The notes beneath the pieces were generated by a model. It searched no databases and was not told the DNA's origin. It worked only from the letters and a program-made list of their open reading frames with translations. The translations under genes and the position numbers were made by a program. Below are positions 16,731 to 25,627 of a stretch of 64,000 bases of DNA, in pieces; positions within the stretch are counted from its first letter, which is position 1, and the number at the start of each line of letters is the position of its first letter. The DNA is taken from NCBI RefSeq assembly GCF_014191355.1, contig NZ_JACHWM010000020.1, positions 37,288-101,287 of the forward strand, written 5' to 3'. Source of the DNA: Methylobacterium sp. R2-1. GTDB lineage: Bacteria > Pseudomonadota > Alphaproteobacteria > Rhizobiales > Beijerinckiaceae.

Positions 16731-18035
16731 GTGACCTGTCCTCGCGCCACGGCGCAGGCTGCGATGTCGGTCTGTCTCGCGGCGTACTGGTTCGAGAGCA
16801 TGCTCGCCACCACTCACCTCGCCCTCATCAACGTCTTCACCGGTGACATCCAGGGAGGCCTTGGCCCGTTCCTGGGCACCTGGCTCGCTGAGACAGGCGG
16901 CTGGTCTCCTGCGCGCGTCGGGTTCGTCACGACGCTAGTGGGGGTCGGCGCCCTTTTCTTGAGCGGGCCGGCCGGGGCCCTTGTCGACCGGATCGGGCGG
17001 CCCCGCTTGCTCATCGCCGCCGCCTGCGCGGCCATTCTCGCAGGCACGCTGCTCATCCTGCCAGCCAAGTCCTTCCCGGCCGTGTTCGCTGCGCAGATGC
17101 TGGCAGCCGCCGGCGGCGTGCTGCTGTTGCCCGCCATCAGCGAGCTCACCCTTGGCATCGTCGGCAAGGACCGCTTTCCCAAGCAGCAGGGCCGCAATCA
17201 GGCCTACAACCATCTTGGCATCCTGATCGCGGCCGGCCTGATCAGCTTCGGGACTGCTCGTCTCGGCGCCGCCGTGGCCTTTTGGGTGCTCGGCGCCATG
17301 GCGGTGCTGGCCATCGTTGCCACGCTGACGACGCCAGGCCATTGCTACAACCAGCGTCGCGCCGTCGGCTGGAAGGAGGACGACCCGGACGACAAGCCGG
17401 AGCGCGCGACCACCCGCAGCGTACTCTCGAACCGCAAGCTGATGGTGCTGGCGGTAGCGATCGCCCTGTTCAACCTCGGCAACGGCGGGATGCTGACCCT
17501 GCTCGGCCAGAAGCTCGTCGCCGCCGGCAGCGACGCCACTGCCTGGACCGCCCGCTACGTCATGGTGGCGCAACTGGTGATGATCCCGGTGGCGCTGTTC
17601 GCGGGCTCGCTCGCCGACAAGCGCGGTCGTCGAAAGCTCTTGCTGGTCGCCCTGGCGGTTCTGCCCCTGCGCGCGACCCTGTCCGCCTTCATCGACGACC
17701 CTTTGTGGCTGATCTCGGCCGAGATCCTCGACGGGGTGGCCTCCGGCATCGTCGGCGTAGCCGTTCCGGTCGTGGTGGCGGATCTCACCTGGGGCTCAGG
17801 CCGCACCCAGACGGCGCTCGGCACCGTCAACGCCGTGCAGGGTATCGGCGGCGCGCTTTCGGCCTGGTACGGCGGCCTCGCTCAGTCGGTTCTCGGCTGG
17901 AGCGGGGCCTTCCTGGCCCTCGGGGCACCTGCCTTGATCGCTCTCGCCCTCGTCATCTGGCTCGACGCCACCAGTGAGCCCGGCCGGCGCACCCAACGGC
18001 GCGAGCGCCTGGCCGCCAGCCTGAAACCTGCCTGA
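16731..18035 (+). CDS. MFS transporter, probable drug or metabolite exporter
   Basis: 434 residues with twelve predicted membrane helices. The signature loop between helices 2 and 3 reads GALVDRIGRPRLLIAAACA, and a matching loop in the second half reads GSLADKRGRRKLLLVALA. A central cytoplasmic loop (RRAVGWKEDDPDDKPERAT) divides two six-helix halves. The family moves small molecules by proton exchange. The substrate is unknown; the first helix carries YWFESMLATTHLALI. The start is GTG at 16731, with an ATG eleven codons later as alternative. There is no regulator beside it. Confidence 0.85.
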   Translation: MTCPRATAQAAMSVCLAAYWFESMLATTHLALINVFTGDIQGGLGPFLGTWLAETGGWSPARVGFVTTLVGVGALFLSGPAGALVDRIGRPRLLIAAACAAILAGTLLILPAKSFPAVFAAQMLAAAGGVLLLPAISELTLGIVGKDRFPKQQGRNQAYNHLGILIAAGLISFGTARLGAAVAFWVLGAMAVLAIVATLTTPGHCYNQRRAVGWKEDDPDDKPERATTRSVLSNRKLMVLAVAIALFNLGNGGMLTLLGQKLVAAGSDATAWTARYVMVAQLVMIPVALFAGSLADKRGRRKLLLVALAVLPLRATLSAFIDDPLWLISAEILDGVASGIVGVAVPVVVADLTWGSGRTQTALGTVNAVQGIGGALSAWYGGLAQSVLGWSGAFLALGAPALIALALVIWLDATSEPGRRTQRRERLAASLKPA

Positions 18036-18263
18036 CGCCCGGTGCAACAGTCGGTGGATCGTTGAACACGGCGTGGTCATGCCCGCCGGGCGGCGGATGG
18101 AGCTCGGCGTCCCAGTCTCGCTATCCGCTCCGGCTCTCATGCCATGCGGCGCACACATTGGTCTCACAGAGAACGGTTTCCGTGCTTCGGCCGTTGCAGT
18201 CCCCTCACGTTGCCCATCCCTCAGGCCAGCCGGCAGAGAGGCCGTTGCGAACGGAGGAGGACC

Positions 18264-18488
18264 ATGGCGTCCCTACTGGACTACGAACCCGACGATTGTC
18301 GGACCGCGGAGTTCCGCCGCGGCTTTGCACACGGAGCGCAGGCCCTGTTCGACGTGGCGGGCGGCCATCTCTCCGAGGAGCACGCGGCCCTCGTGAGGGA
18401 TTGGCTGAACCGGTCGGTGCGGGACTGGACCGCCAGTCCCGGCGAGGCCGAGGAGCCGCCGCCCGCCCCATCGCTGCTGCCCCTATGA
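18264..18488 (+). CDS. Small hypothetical protein
   Basis: 74 residues, acidic and helical, starting MASLLDYEPDDCRTAEFRRG. The stretch GFAHGAQALFDVAGGHL followed by WLNRSVRDW looks like a short helical hairpin. A strong GGAGGAGG ribosome site precedes the ATG, which is the best evidence that it is translated. Its stop overlaps an ATG that could extend the next gene (ATGA), so the two may be co-expressed. No known family. Confidence 0.65.
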   Translation: MASLLDYEPDDCRTAEFRRGFAHGAQALFDVAGGHLSEEHAALVRDWLNRSVRDWTASPGEAEEPPPAPSLLPL

Positions 18489-18670
18489 CAGCGCCCCGGC
18501 AGGAACGGGATGATCCGGCAACCGACGAAGGCCGGCACGCATCTGAGGCGGCGGGCCGGGCGGACCTTGAACGGGCGCTCGAACGGCGGAGCCCTACGGA
18601 GCGCTCTGCCTTCTGGAAAGCCGTGAAGCACCTCTACACCTTCGTTGAGACAGACTCGCAGGGTGAGATC

Positions 18671-19153
18671 ATGACCTCAACGGCCGATAGGGAGCCAGCG
18701 CAGCCAAAGGCGTCGGCGTCGCGCGCCTTCACCACCTTCGCGGGCAAGGTCGCCAAATGGGCTGGCCATCCGCTCGCCTTCGCGCTGGGGGCCGCCATCG
18801 TCGTCGGCTGGGCCATCAGCGGCCCGTTCTTCGGCTACTCGGAAACCTGGCAGCTCGTCATCAACACGGGCACCACCATCGTGACCTTCCTGATGGTGTT
18901 CCTGATCCAGAACTCGCAGAACCGGGACGGGGCGGCCATCCAGGCCAAACTCGACGAGCTCATCCGAGCAAGCGCAGCGCAGAACCGCTACATCGGCATC
19001 GAGCACCTCACCGAGGAGGAGCTCGACGATTTGCGGCGGCGCTGCGAGACGCGGGCCAGGGCCGAGCGCCTGGATCATGCCCGCGAAGCGGCCGACGTGG
19101 CCGAGGCGCGGGCCCATGAGAAGGCCGCCCGCGCTGCCGAGCGGATCGGCTAG
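18671..19153 (+). CDS. Low-affinity iron permease family protein
   Basis: 160 residues. The family block is HPLAFALGAAIVVGWAISGP and TWQLVINTGTTIVTFLMVF followed by LIQNSQNRDGAAIQAKLDEL, giving two membrane helices and a cytoplasmic helix. It is annotated after yeast Fet4-type low-affinity iron permeases, but bacterial members are half the size and transport is unproven. The C-terminal 40 residues are charged coiled coil (EELDDLRRRCETRARAE). The start is uncertain: ATG 18671 gives the family length; an in-frame ATG at 18485, overlapping the previous stop, would add 62 mostly charged residues. Confidence 0.82.
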   Translation: MTSTADREPAQPKASASRAFTTFAGKVAKWAGHPLAFALGAAIVVGWAISGPFFGYSETWQLVINTGTTIVTFLMVFLIQNSQNRDGAAIQAKLDELIRASAAQNRYIGIEHLTEEELDDLRRRCETRARAERLDHAREAADVAEARAHEKAARAAERIG

Positions 19154-19199
19154 GCCCCTCGGTGAGATCTTATGGACCGGCGAAGCGGTGGCAGCTGGC

Positions 19200-19394
19200 T
19201 CAGTCCCGGCCGTGGATAAGCATGCCGAGGAGGTACCCCACCCCGAGGGCGGCCAGGAGCGCGATCACGGGCATCTCCTCCACGCGGCCTCGGACGGCCT
19301 CATTGCCGCTACGGTTAGCGTTATTGCCGCGCCGGTAGACCTCGTCGGCGTATAGAAGCCGCTCGCGGCCGGCGCGCACCTTGATCTGGACCAC
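19200..19394 (-). CDS. Short tail-anchored hypothetical protein
   Basis: Up to 64 residues. The C-terminal 25 residues form a hydrophobic helix with a short polar end (MPVIALLAALGVGYLLGMLI then HGRD), preceded by a basic, polar region (RGNNANRSGNEAVRGRVEE). Such tail-anchored small proteins occur widely in Methylobacterium. The start is unclear; a GTG at 19394 is used because it opens the protein-like part. It lies tail-to-tail with the permease gene. Confidence 0.4.
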   Translation of the reverse strand: MVQIKVRAGRERLLYADEVYRRGNNANRSGNEAVRGRVEEMPVIALLAALGVGYLLGMLIHGRD

Positions 19395-19761
19395 CCGACG
19401 CAGGCCGACACACGGCGCACTGGTGCGGGCAAGGCCGGTGCGTGAAGAAGCGGGTCCGGCCGAGTTCGCGCGGGGCTGGTGGCAGCCCGCCATCGAGGTG
19501 TTGCGCGAGGAACGCCGCAAAGCGGCTTCTTTGGAGCGCGCCCGTGCCACGCGCCGGTCCGCAACGGCATGACGATGCCTGAGCGCGGGCCGAACGCGAG
19601 GATGTTGTGGCCACTAGGGCCGCCTGTTCTCTACAAACGGCAGCTTTCAGGACTCGAGCGGTTCTTCCGGCGGCGTTGACCAAAAGTCCGGAAGTGGCTC
19701 AAATCTGAAGTGCCTGTCCGGACGTGCGTTTAACGAGGCGCCGTACACCCTGGCGTTATTG
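19395..19761. other. Gap without a recognisable gene
   Basis: Open frames on both strands are Arg/Ala-rich and lack family features. I see no repeat or clear hairpin. Confidence 0.4.
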
Positions 19762-20676
19762 TCAGCCTGCGCCGATAGCCGGAGTTAACCCCTGAGCGAC
19801 AGGCGTCTCTCGCGGGGCTAGGAGGAACGGGAGTAGGACAGCGGTGAATGCCTCCGGATGCGAGTAGTTGATCCCGTGTGCCACGCTGGGGATCACGGCG
19901 AGACGACCGCGAGGCAGGGTGCCGGCAAGGCGCGCCACAAATTCATAGGGGACGATGTAGTCACGCGTGCCCCAAACGACGAGCGTTGGCTGAACAACCC
20001 GGAGCACCTTTTCTCCGATGCGGTTGTCGACCATGCTGCGTAAGGTCAGGATGTAGCGTCGGATCCCGCTACGGGCATAGTCGGCAAGCGCCACCCAGGC
20101 GAGCGACCAGCGCTCGAATGGTGCGATGAAGAAAAAGCCGACGATTTGCCGGATGATGCCACGTGCCTCCGGGTCCGGGGTAGGTCCCTGCAACACAAGG
20201 CGGTCGACAAGCTGAGGGTAGGCGAGCGCCAATTCGACCAACACCTCGCAGCCGAGCGAATTGCCAACGAAGGCCGCACGCTGCACTCCGACCTCGTGCA
20301 TCCAGGCAGCCAGCGCATCGGCAAGCTCGCGAACTGTGAGCGCTCGGGGAGGCTTGTCGCTTAGGCCGAAGCCGGGCAGGTCAGGCGCGTAGACCCGTAG
20401 ATGAGGGGCGAGATGCTTCGCGAGCGGGATCATGTAGCGGCTCGACATCCCGAGCCCGTGGACCAGGATCACGGGCAGGTGGTCATCACGCACGTAGTCG
20501 ATTGAAACTCGGGCATGCATGGTGTTGCCGCCAACGCGGGTGTACCTCGTCGCGAGTCGTCCCAGACGTGTTCTACGCCTCTGGCTAGCAGGTCGGTCGG
20601 CTAAGGGTTTGAGCATGACCAGACCGGCCAAGACACCACCGGCCGTCACAGCGATCCACCGCAGGAACACGCTCAC
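19762..20676 (-). CDS. Alpha/beta hydrolase with an N-terminal membrane anchor
   Basis: 304 residues. A hydrophobic N-terminal helix (FLRWIAVTAGGVLAGLVML) is followed by an alpha/beta-hydrolase domain: oxyanion segment VHGLGMSSRYM, nucleophile elbow FVGNSLGCEV with the catalytic Ser, an Asp in VVWGTRDYIVP, and the His in SVAHGINYSHPEAF. The triad is complete, so it should be an active esterase, lipase or C-C hydrolase on the periplasmic or inner face of the membrane. The start is GTG at 20676 with AGAAGG upstream. It is a single gene, and the substrate is not deducible. Confidence 0.85.
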   Translation of the reverse strand: MSVFLRWIAVTAGGVLAGLVMLKPLADRPASQRRRTRLGRLATRYTRVGGNTMHARVSIDYVRDDHLPVILVHGLGMSSRYMIPLAKHLAPHLRVYAPDLPGFGLSDKPPRALTVRELADALAAWMHEVGVQRAAFVGNSLGCEVLVELALAYPQLVDRLVLQGPTPDPEARGIIRQIVGFFFIAPFERWSLAWVALADYARSGIRRYILTLRSMVDNRIGEKVLRVVQPTLVVWGTRDYIVPYEFVARLAGTLPRGRLAVIPSVAHGINYSHPEAFTAVLLPFLLAPRETPVAQGLTPAIGAG

Positions 20677-20942
20677 CTTCTGTCTTCAGCCAAAACAATC
20701 TCGAACTGATCGTCGAGACGTTGCAGCACCATGAAATCCAGCCGCGTTGAGGATGGTTTCCAACGATCGAGCTTTCAGACGTGAACCAGTACCACGCAGC
20801 TGTCGCGATCGGGAACGCAACGAGGGCAGCAAGCGTGACGACCCTGCCTTGCAAGTGGCTCGACTTCCACCCCGCGGGTCGCCTTAACCTCCCGCTTACC
20901 CAAACGAACGAGGTTGCGCGGCGGATCAGCCAAGGAGTGAGC

Positions 20943-21224
20943 ATGTCCGACACGACCGACACCGTGGGCGTCGCAGGCGACCGGATCCGCTCCATCATCG
21001 AGCGCATTGAGCGGCTCGATGAAGAGATAAAGGATCTCATGGAGACCAAGAAGGAGATCTTCGGCGAGGCGAAAGGCGAAGGGCTCGACGTCAAGGTGCT
21101 CAAGGAAATCCTGAAGCTTCGCAAGCAGGACAAGGACGAGCGCGACGAGCAGGAGACACTGCTCGACCTCTATTTGCGGGCCATGGATGCGCCGACCCCC
21201 ACGCCGGTCGCCCAGGCGGCCTGA
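20943..21224 (+). CDS. gapR: GapR-type nucleoid-associated protein (DUF2312)
   Basis: 93 residues, nearly all the DUF2312 domain: RIRSIIERIERLDEEIKDLM and DVKVLKEILKLRKQDKDERD, a helical protein that dimerises or tetramerises around overtwisted DNA. In Caulobacter GapR supports topoisomerases during replication and is essential. The ATG at 20943 has AAGGAG upstream. Several copies occur in some Rhizobiales, and a plasmid or phage paralogue is possible because an integrase remnant lies 42 bases downstream on the other strand. Confidence 0.9.
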   Translation: MSDTTDTVGVAGDRIRSIIERIERLDEEIKDLMETKKEIFGEAKGEGLDVKVLKEILKLRKQDKDERDEQETLLDLYLRAMDAPTPTPVAQAA

Positions 21225-21265
21225 CGATTGGCGGAAGCAGCGCTATGTTGATGCCGCCGTGCTGG

Positions 21266-21592
21266 TCAAAAGACCTCCACGGCGGCGCGCATCGTCTCGT
21301 CATTGGCGCCGATGTAGCGCTGCGTGGTCGAGAGATGCCGATGATCCGCCAGCATCATGATGGCTTTGGGCGGGATGCCCGCATGAGCTAGACGCGTGAT
21401 GAACCACCGACGGCCGCCGCGACCCGATCCGCTGTTTAGCCCAGCCAAGTCGTCCCAGCTGCGCATGCGCTGACACAGCATGTTGGCGCTGAACGCCGAT
21501 CGCTTCTGCGTGCTAAAGACCGGCTGCGCGGAAAGTGTGGGTCCAACCATGCTGGATCGGAACTGCTCGATCCAATGTCGAGGCGCGTTCAT
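21266..21592 (-). pseudogene. Tyrosine recombinase/integrase C-terminal fragment
   Basis: About 108 codons, of which the last 60 are the catalytic end of a phage-type integrase: GRGGRRWFITRLAHAGIPPK, then MLADHRHLSTTQRYIG with the nucleophilic Tyr. The N-terminal DNA-binding domains and the first catalytic Arg region are missing, and the 5' half of the frame is unrelated. It marks a former mobile element. No attachment-site duplication could be identified by eye. Confidence 0.75.
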
Positions 21593-22080
21593 GAAGACGC
21601 GGCGCGCTACCCCTTGTTACGGCCGCACTGATCTGAACCGGGCGCCGCGGTCGAACGGCCGCGACGCCCGGTATGGATTCTGGCCTTCAGGGTTCCGAAT
21701 GACCCCACCGGGAACTTCAGCGGCAACGCCTTGAATGTCCGCTTGGGAAGAAGAGCGGCGGTTCGAGTCGCGCCCCTTAAAGGTCCGCTGCAGGCGCACA
21801 GCCGAACAAGCGACATGCGAACTCCTGACCCCTTCGGGACCGTCCAACCTGCTGGTGCGGATGTCCGCGCGTAAGGGAAAGCAGACCTATAGGCGTCAGC
21901 CACTACATCAGGATGTCGTGTAGTATCGAGCGGGTGCGCTTTCGAGATTTTGGGTGGCGACCCGCGCTCCTAAGACTTAACGCCTATCTTCAGCCTCACC
22001 CGGTGCGCCCACGGTTCCAGAGGCGGATTGTGCGTCGCCCGCACGGACGATGAAGAAGAGCCGTGTCAGCGAAGAGCAAA
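21593..22080. other. Gap without a recognisable gene
   Basis: Lies between the integrase remnant and a cytochrome pseudogene. Open frames are present on both strands but have no family resemblance. It is probably debris from the mobile element. Confidence 0.4.
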
Positions 22081-22522
22081 TCATCGGCATGGTCGCGATA
22101 GGAGCGCCTCCGCATCGCCATCAATCATGCTTGTGACCGGCGCGAACTTCGCGGGGGCGGCAAGCCAGATGTCCAATTTCTCCGGCGTCCAAACGCCGCC
22201 TGCCGACCGGAGAGCCCCCTTATAGCCGACGCGTCGGCTGTTGCTGGCGACAGGCTTGCCAACCACGTCGTAGAGACCGGGACCGTTTCGGTCGCCGGCC
22301 CCATCGGACCGTGTGACAGGCAGGGCACTGACCGAACAAGCGGCCGCCCCGCATCGCATCGGCCATCCGCATGAGGGCGCCGAAGCTTGGGCTGTCGTCC
22401 AGGGTACGGCGACGCTCCCCGTCATCATCCGAGCAGGCCGTAACTAGGACGGTGAGCGCGAGCGGCACGGCACGCAGGCCAAGCGCGGGCAGACGGAAAG
22501 AGCGCGTCACCCTTTCAATCAT
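22081..22522 (-). pseudogene. Frameshifted class I cytochrome c
   Basis: The N-terminal frame has a lipoprotein-like signal (LALTVLVTAC) and the haem site FGQCPACHTV with Cys 66, Cys 69 and His 70. Just after the haem site, near 22310, the frame changes, and the rest of the domain continues in another: NGPGLYDVVGKPVASNSRRV, WTPEKLDIWLAAP and a TSM that would supply the axial Met. The end is also unlike the family. Without frame correction no holo-cytochrome can form. It would have been a small soluble or lipid-anchored electron carrier. Confidence 0.8.
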
Positions 22523-22557
22523 GTCATCTCACTTCAACCGCAACCATCCGCGCGCAT

Positions 22558-23577
22558 TCAGAGAGGACGGACAGGCAAGAGCTTGCCGCGCAGCAGCAGG
22601 CTCAATGTTCTGAGCGCGATCCAGCCGATGATGAGGTTGGCCGCGACGAACAGCGGGACGGCGAGGGACGCGCTCGGCCCTTCCAGCCCGCGTTCCGTCA
22701 GGCGCAAGGCGGCAAGCGGAAGGGCCGAGACGCCGAACGTGTAGGCCCAGGCCGCCGGCGAGAACGGCTGCTGCCGCAACCACGGCACCAGCCGCACCGT
22801 GACCAGGGCATGCAGCAGGGCGTAGCCGAAGAGGATCTGCGCAAGCCGATCGGGTGGCCCGTCCGTGACCGCCAGGTAGGCGACGCAGGCCACCGCGGGT
22901 GGCGCGAGGTGCAACCCGAGCGAGGCGCGCAACGACACCGGCAGGGCCTGCAGGATCAGACGATGGATGACGACCGACTCCAACGTCAGCCACGACAAGA
23001 GGCCTGCACCGAAGAAGAGCAGGCCGAGTTCCTTCATGTCGAAGGCAGCGCAGGTGATGGCCGCCACGAAGCCTCCACCGACAGTGGGCATGTAGAGGAT
23101 CGGCGTCGTCGCCTCGAAGGCACGGTCGCCCATCCAGAGGCTTCCCATTCCCCAAACGGCGAAGAGGGTCGTCCCGAAAAGTCCCGCCAATGCCATCATC
23201 CAGGCGAAGTCCGGCCAGTGCGGCGCGAGGCCGACGCTGGCGATCATCGTGGCGACGGGAGCCAACGAGGCGAAGAACGAGGAGGTGGGATCGCGCGCCT
23301 CGACCAGAACGGTGTCCCGGTCGTTCAGCCACCGCGCGGCGTAAAGGATCAACCATGCCGCCCAGACCGCGACGCCCAAGAAGGAAAGCATCTCGCCAAC
23401 CCAGGCAGGCGCCAGCCCAAGGCGCGCGGCGGCGCGCCAGCCGTTGCCCAAGCCGCAGAGCCCCAGGACCATCCCGAAGAAAGTGGCCGGGACCCGTATC
23501 CGTGGCAGCGAAGCGAAATGGCGCCGAGGTCCGGCCGGATCCTCCCGGCTGCTGGATGCGCTCGCCACGTCAGGCAC
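22558..23577 (-). CDS. tehA: TehA/SLAC1 family transporter
   Basis: 339 residues with about ten membrane helices in the arrangement of the tellurite-resistance/dicarboxylate transporter family. Visible features are the N-terminal RIRVPATFFGMVLGLCGLGN (helix 1) and the central pore-type helices around WMMALAGLFGTTLFAVWGMG and TVGGGFVAAITCAAFDM. The family comprises anion channels and exporters for tellurite, malate or other dicarboxylates, with a Phe gate in some members. The start is GTG at 23577, one base after the regulator gene's stop, so translation is coupled to it. The MocR regulator probably controls this transporter. Confidence 0.9.
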   Translation of the reverse strand: MPDVASASSSREDPAGPRRHFASLPRIRVPATFFGMVLGLCGLGNGWRAAARLGLAPAWVGEMLSFLGVAVWAAWLILYAARWLNDRDTVLVEARDPTSSFFASLAPVATMIASVGLAPHWPDFAWMMALAGLFGTTLFAVWGMGSLWMGDRAFEATTPILYMPTVGGGFVAAITCAAFDMKELGLLFFGAGLLSWLTLESVVIHRLILQALPVSLRASLGLHLAPPAVACVAYLAVTDGPPDRLAQILFGYALLHALVTVRLVPWLRQQPFSPAAWAYTFGVSALPLAALRLTERGLEGPSASLAVPLFVAANLIIGWIALRTLSLLLRGKLLPVRPL

Positions 23578-23578
23578 C

Positions 23579-24967
23579 TCAGACGACCATCGTGATCGCG
23601 CCGGGCGGATGCGCCAGGAGCGTCGCGAGCAGGCTCAAACCGTACCGCAAGGTCTCGGCGTCCGACGCCGCACCCAAGGAAACGCGGATGGCCTCGGGTG
23701 CTGGTCCGACAGAGAAGGCATCACTTAGGATGACCGACAGCCCGAGCTGACGCGCATGCGCACCGAACTCGCCGCGACGCCATGGCTCGGGAAGGCGGAG
23801 CCAGAGGTGATGCCCGTAGGAATGCGCCCGGACGTCGAGTCCCTGTAGCGTCTCTCGGACAACCGCCTGCCGGAGTCCGTTCTCCTGCCGGATGGCTGCC
23901 ACGATCGCGTCGAGCTCGCCTTCCGCGATCCACTGCGAGGCGAGCGCGGCCGTGAGCGGCGAGGCCATCATGTTGATGGCCCGCAGCTCGGCCGCCAGCC
24001 GAACCGCCTCGTTGGTCCCCGGCACGACGACGTAGGCGATGCGCAGGCCTGGGCTGACGCACTTGGACAGCGTCGCGACGTGCCAGGTGATGTCCCCGGC
24101 GAGGGACGCGATGGGAGCGGGAGCATCGGGCGGCAACGCGCCGTACGCATCGTCCTCGATGATCGCGACGCCGTGCGAGCGAGCGACTCCTGCAATCTGC
24201 TCACGACGGGCCCGCGGCAGCGTCGCAGTCGTCGGGTTGTCGAGCGTCGGCACCAAGTACAGGGCGCGCGGCCGCTCGGCTTTGCAGCTCTCCAGGAATC
24301 CGTCCGGATCGAGCCCCTCCTCGTCGCAGGCGACCGGAACGAGGCGAATGCCGCGGCGCTCGGCGGCCATGCGCAGACCGGGATAGGTGAGGGCCGGGAC
24401 GCAGAGCGCGTCGCCCGGCTTCAGGATGGCGGCGAGCACGGCGGCGAGCACCACCTGCGCACCGCCCGCCACGAGGAGGCGCTGCACCGGAAGCGGCCCA
24501 AGCCGGCCACCGAGCCAATGCGCCGCTGCAGCGCGGTCGGCCATGTTCCCGGCGCCGTCCTGGTACTGCATCCGGTCAAGGAAGCCCGTCGAACCGGCAA
24601 GCCGTGACAGGCCTACCGCCATACGCTCGGCCAGACGCGCCGCGACCGGCTGGGGCGGCATGTTCATACTGAAGTCGACGCTTCCGGACGGGTTCGGCCT
24701 GCGCACCTCCGCTTGCTGCGCGAAACCGCGAACGAAGCTGCCTCTTCCGGCTGTGGCATCGATCAAGCCCGTCCTGCGTGCCTCGTTGAAGGCGCGCGTG
24801 ACGGTGGTGAGGTCGACGTTGAGGTGCTTGGCCAGGGCGCGCTGCGGCGGCAGGCGGACGCCCGGCAGCAGCCGACCGGCACGAATGTCCTCGGCCAAGG
24901 CCTTGACGATGGCTAGGTATTTCGGGCCTGCGTCGCCAGCGATTGTAGGGCTCCAGACCTCCATCAT
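23579..24967 (-). CDS. MocR-type regulator (GntR HTH fused to a class I aminotransferase domain)
   Basis: 462 residues. Residues 10-80 are a GntR winged helix (LPGVRLPPQRALAKHLNVDL, TTVTRAFNEARRTGLI); the remainder is a PLP-dependent fold type I domain with PTLDNPTTATLP, IIEDDAYGAL and the Lys in LSKCVSPGLRIAYVV that binds PLP. MocR proteins sense an amino compound or PLP and control nearby transport or metabolism genes. It sits just before tehA and diverges from a DUF983 gene across a region with two palindromes, which are candidate binding sites. Confidence 0.93.
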   Translation of the reverse strand: MMEVWSPTIAGDAGPKYLAIVKALAEDIRAGRLLPGVRLPPQRALAKHLNVDLTTVTRAFNEARRTGLIDATAGRGSFVRGFAQQAEVRRPNPSGSVDFSMNMPPQPVAARLAERMAVGLSRLAGSTGFLDRMQYQDGAGNMADRAAAAHWLGGRLGPLPVQRLLVAGGAQVVLAAVLAAILKPGDALCVPALTYPGLRMAAERRGIRLVPVACDEEGLDPDGFLESCKAERPRALYLVPTLDNPTTATLPRARREQIAGVARSHGVAIIEDDAYGALPPDAPAPIASLAGDITWHVATLSKCVSPGLRIAYVVVPGTNEAVRLAAELRAINMMASPLTAALASQWIAEGELDAIVAAIRQENGLRQAVVRETLQGLDVRAHSYGHHLWLRLPEPWRRGEFGAHARQLGLSVILSDAFSVGPAPEAIRVSLGAASDAETLRYGLSLLATLLAHPPGAITMVV

Positions 24968-24993
24968 TGACCCCCATTATCGCATTAGTGTAC

Positions 24994-25005
24994 GCATACA
25001 TATGC
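24994..25005. promoter_or_regulatory. Candidate MocR operator, palindrome 1
   Basis: GCATA-CA-TATGC with perfect arms, 27 bases upstream of the MocR start. The flanking TATGCCGTAC recurs as TATGCCATAC at 25086-25095. Binding by the adjacent MocR protein is inference from position. Confidence 0.4.
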
Positions 25006-25073
25006 CGTACGTGTAACGCGATCAAAGATTTGTCTGGTATCGCGCCTTCGGAGCAGCCAGAACACATCACGAG

Positions 25074-25096
25074 TGTATGGAGATTTATGCCATACA
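25074..25096. promoter_or_regulatory. Candidate MocR operator, palindrome 2
   Basis: TGTATGG and CCATACA are perfect seven-base arms nine bases apart. It lies in the divergent region, 65 bases before the DUF983 start, and shares TATGCCRTAC with the first site. Confidence 0.4.
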
Positions 25097-25160
25097 TTTG
25101 GAGCGCGCAAGGCACATCTCTATGCCGCCGGATACGGCGAGCGGTTCAGGAACGTGGACG

Positions 25161-25565
25161 ATGCATAGGACGACCGAGCAATCCCTCATGTCAGTCGGCC
25201 TGCGATGCCGCTGTCCGCGGTGCGGCGAGGGGCGCCTCTTCGACGGCTTCATCACCTTGAAGCCGCGCTGCGAGTCCTGCGGTCTCGACTATGGTTTTGC
25301 CGACCCAGCCGACGGGCCCGCCTTCTTCATCATGATGACGATGGCTTTCCCGGTCACCGCCTTCGGTATCTGGCTCGAGCTCGCCTATGATCCGCCGCTC
25401 TGGCTTCATGCGGTCGTGACGCTCCCGTTGCTCCTGCTGGCCTGTGTGCCGGTTATCCGGCCGCTGAAAGGGCTCTTCATCGCCAGCCAGTACATTAACA
25501 AGGCGGGCGAGGGCCGCCTTGCGGCGCCGGCAGCGCCCAACACGGGTCACACGCCCCGAAACTGA
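25161..25565 (+). CDS. DUF983 family membrane protein
   Basis: 134 residues. The N-terminus has a zinc-ribbon type pattern (LRCRCPRCGEGRLFDGF, then CESCGLDYGFADPADGPAFF), followed by two membrane helices (MMTMAFPVTAFGIWLEL and VVTLPLLLLACVPVIRPLKG). DUF983 proteins are common in alphaproteobacteria and have no established role; some lie near cytochrome oxidase genes. The ATG at 25161 is used; an earlier in-frame start is possible. It is transcribed from the palindrome-bearing region shared with the MocR gene. Confidence 0.88.
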   Translation: MHRTTEQSLMSVGLRCRCPRCGEGRLFDGFITLKPRCESCGLDYGFADPADGPAFFIMMTMAFPVTAFGIWLELAYDPPLWLHAVVTLPLLLLACVPVIRPLKGLFIASQYINKAGEGRLAAPAAPNTGHTPRN

Positions 25566-25575
25566 TTCCGCCGCT

Positions 25576-25600
25576 TCATCCCGCTAACCCGGCGGGATGA
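25576..25600. terminator. Nine-base-pair hairpin after the DUF983 gene
   Basis: TCATCCCGC and GCGGGATGA form a perfect nine-base stem with a seven-base loop, eleven bases after the stop codon. There is no T-tract, so it may slow or stabilise the transcript rather than act as a classical terminator. Confidence 0.4.
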
Positions 25601-25627
25601 GCACCAGCGGCATAGGTTCTCCTGCTT

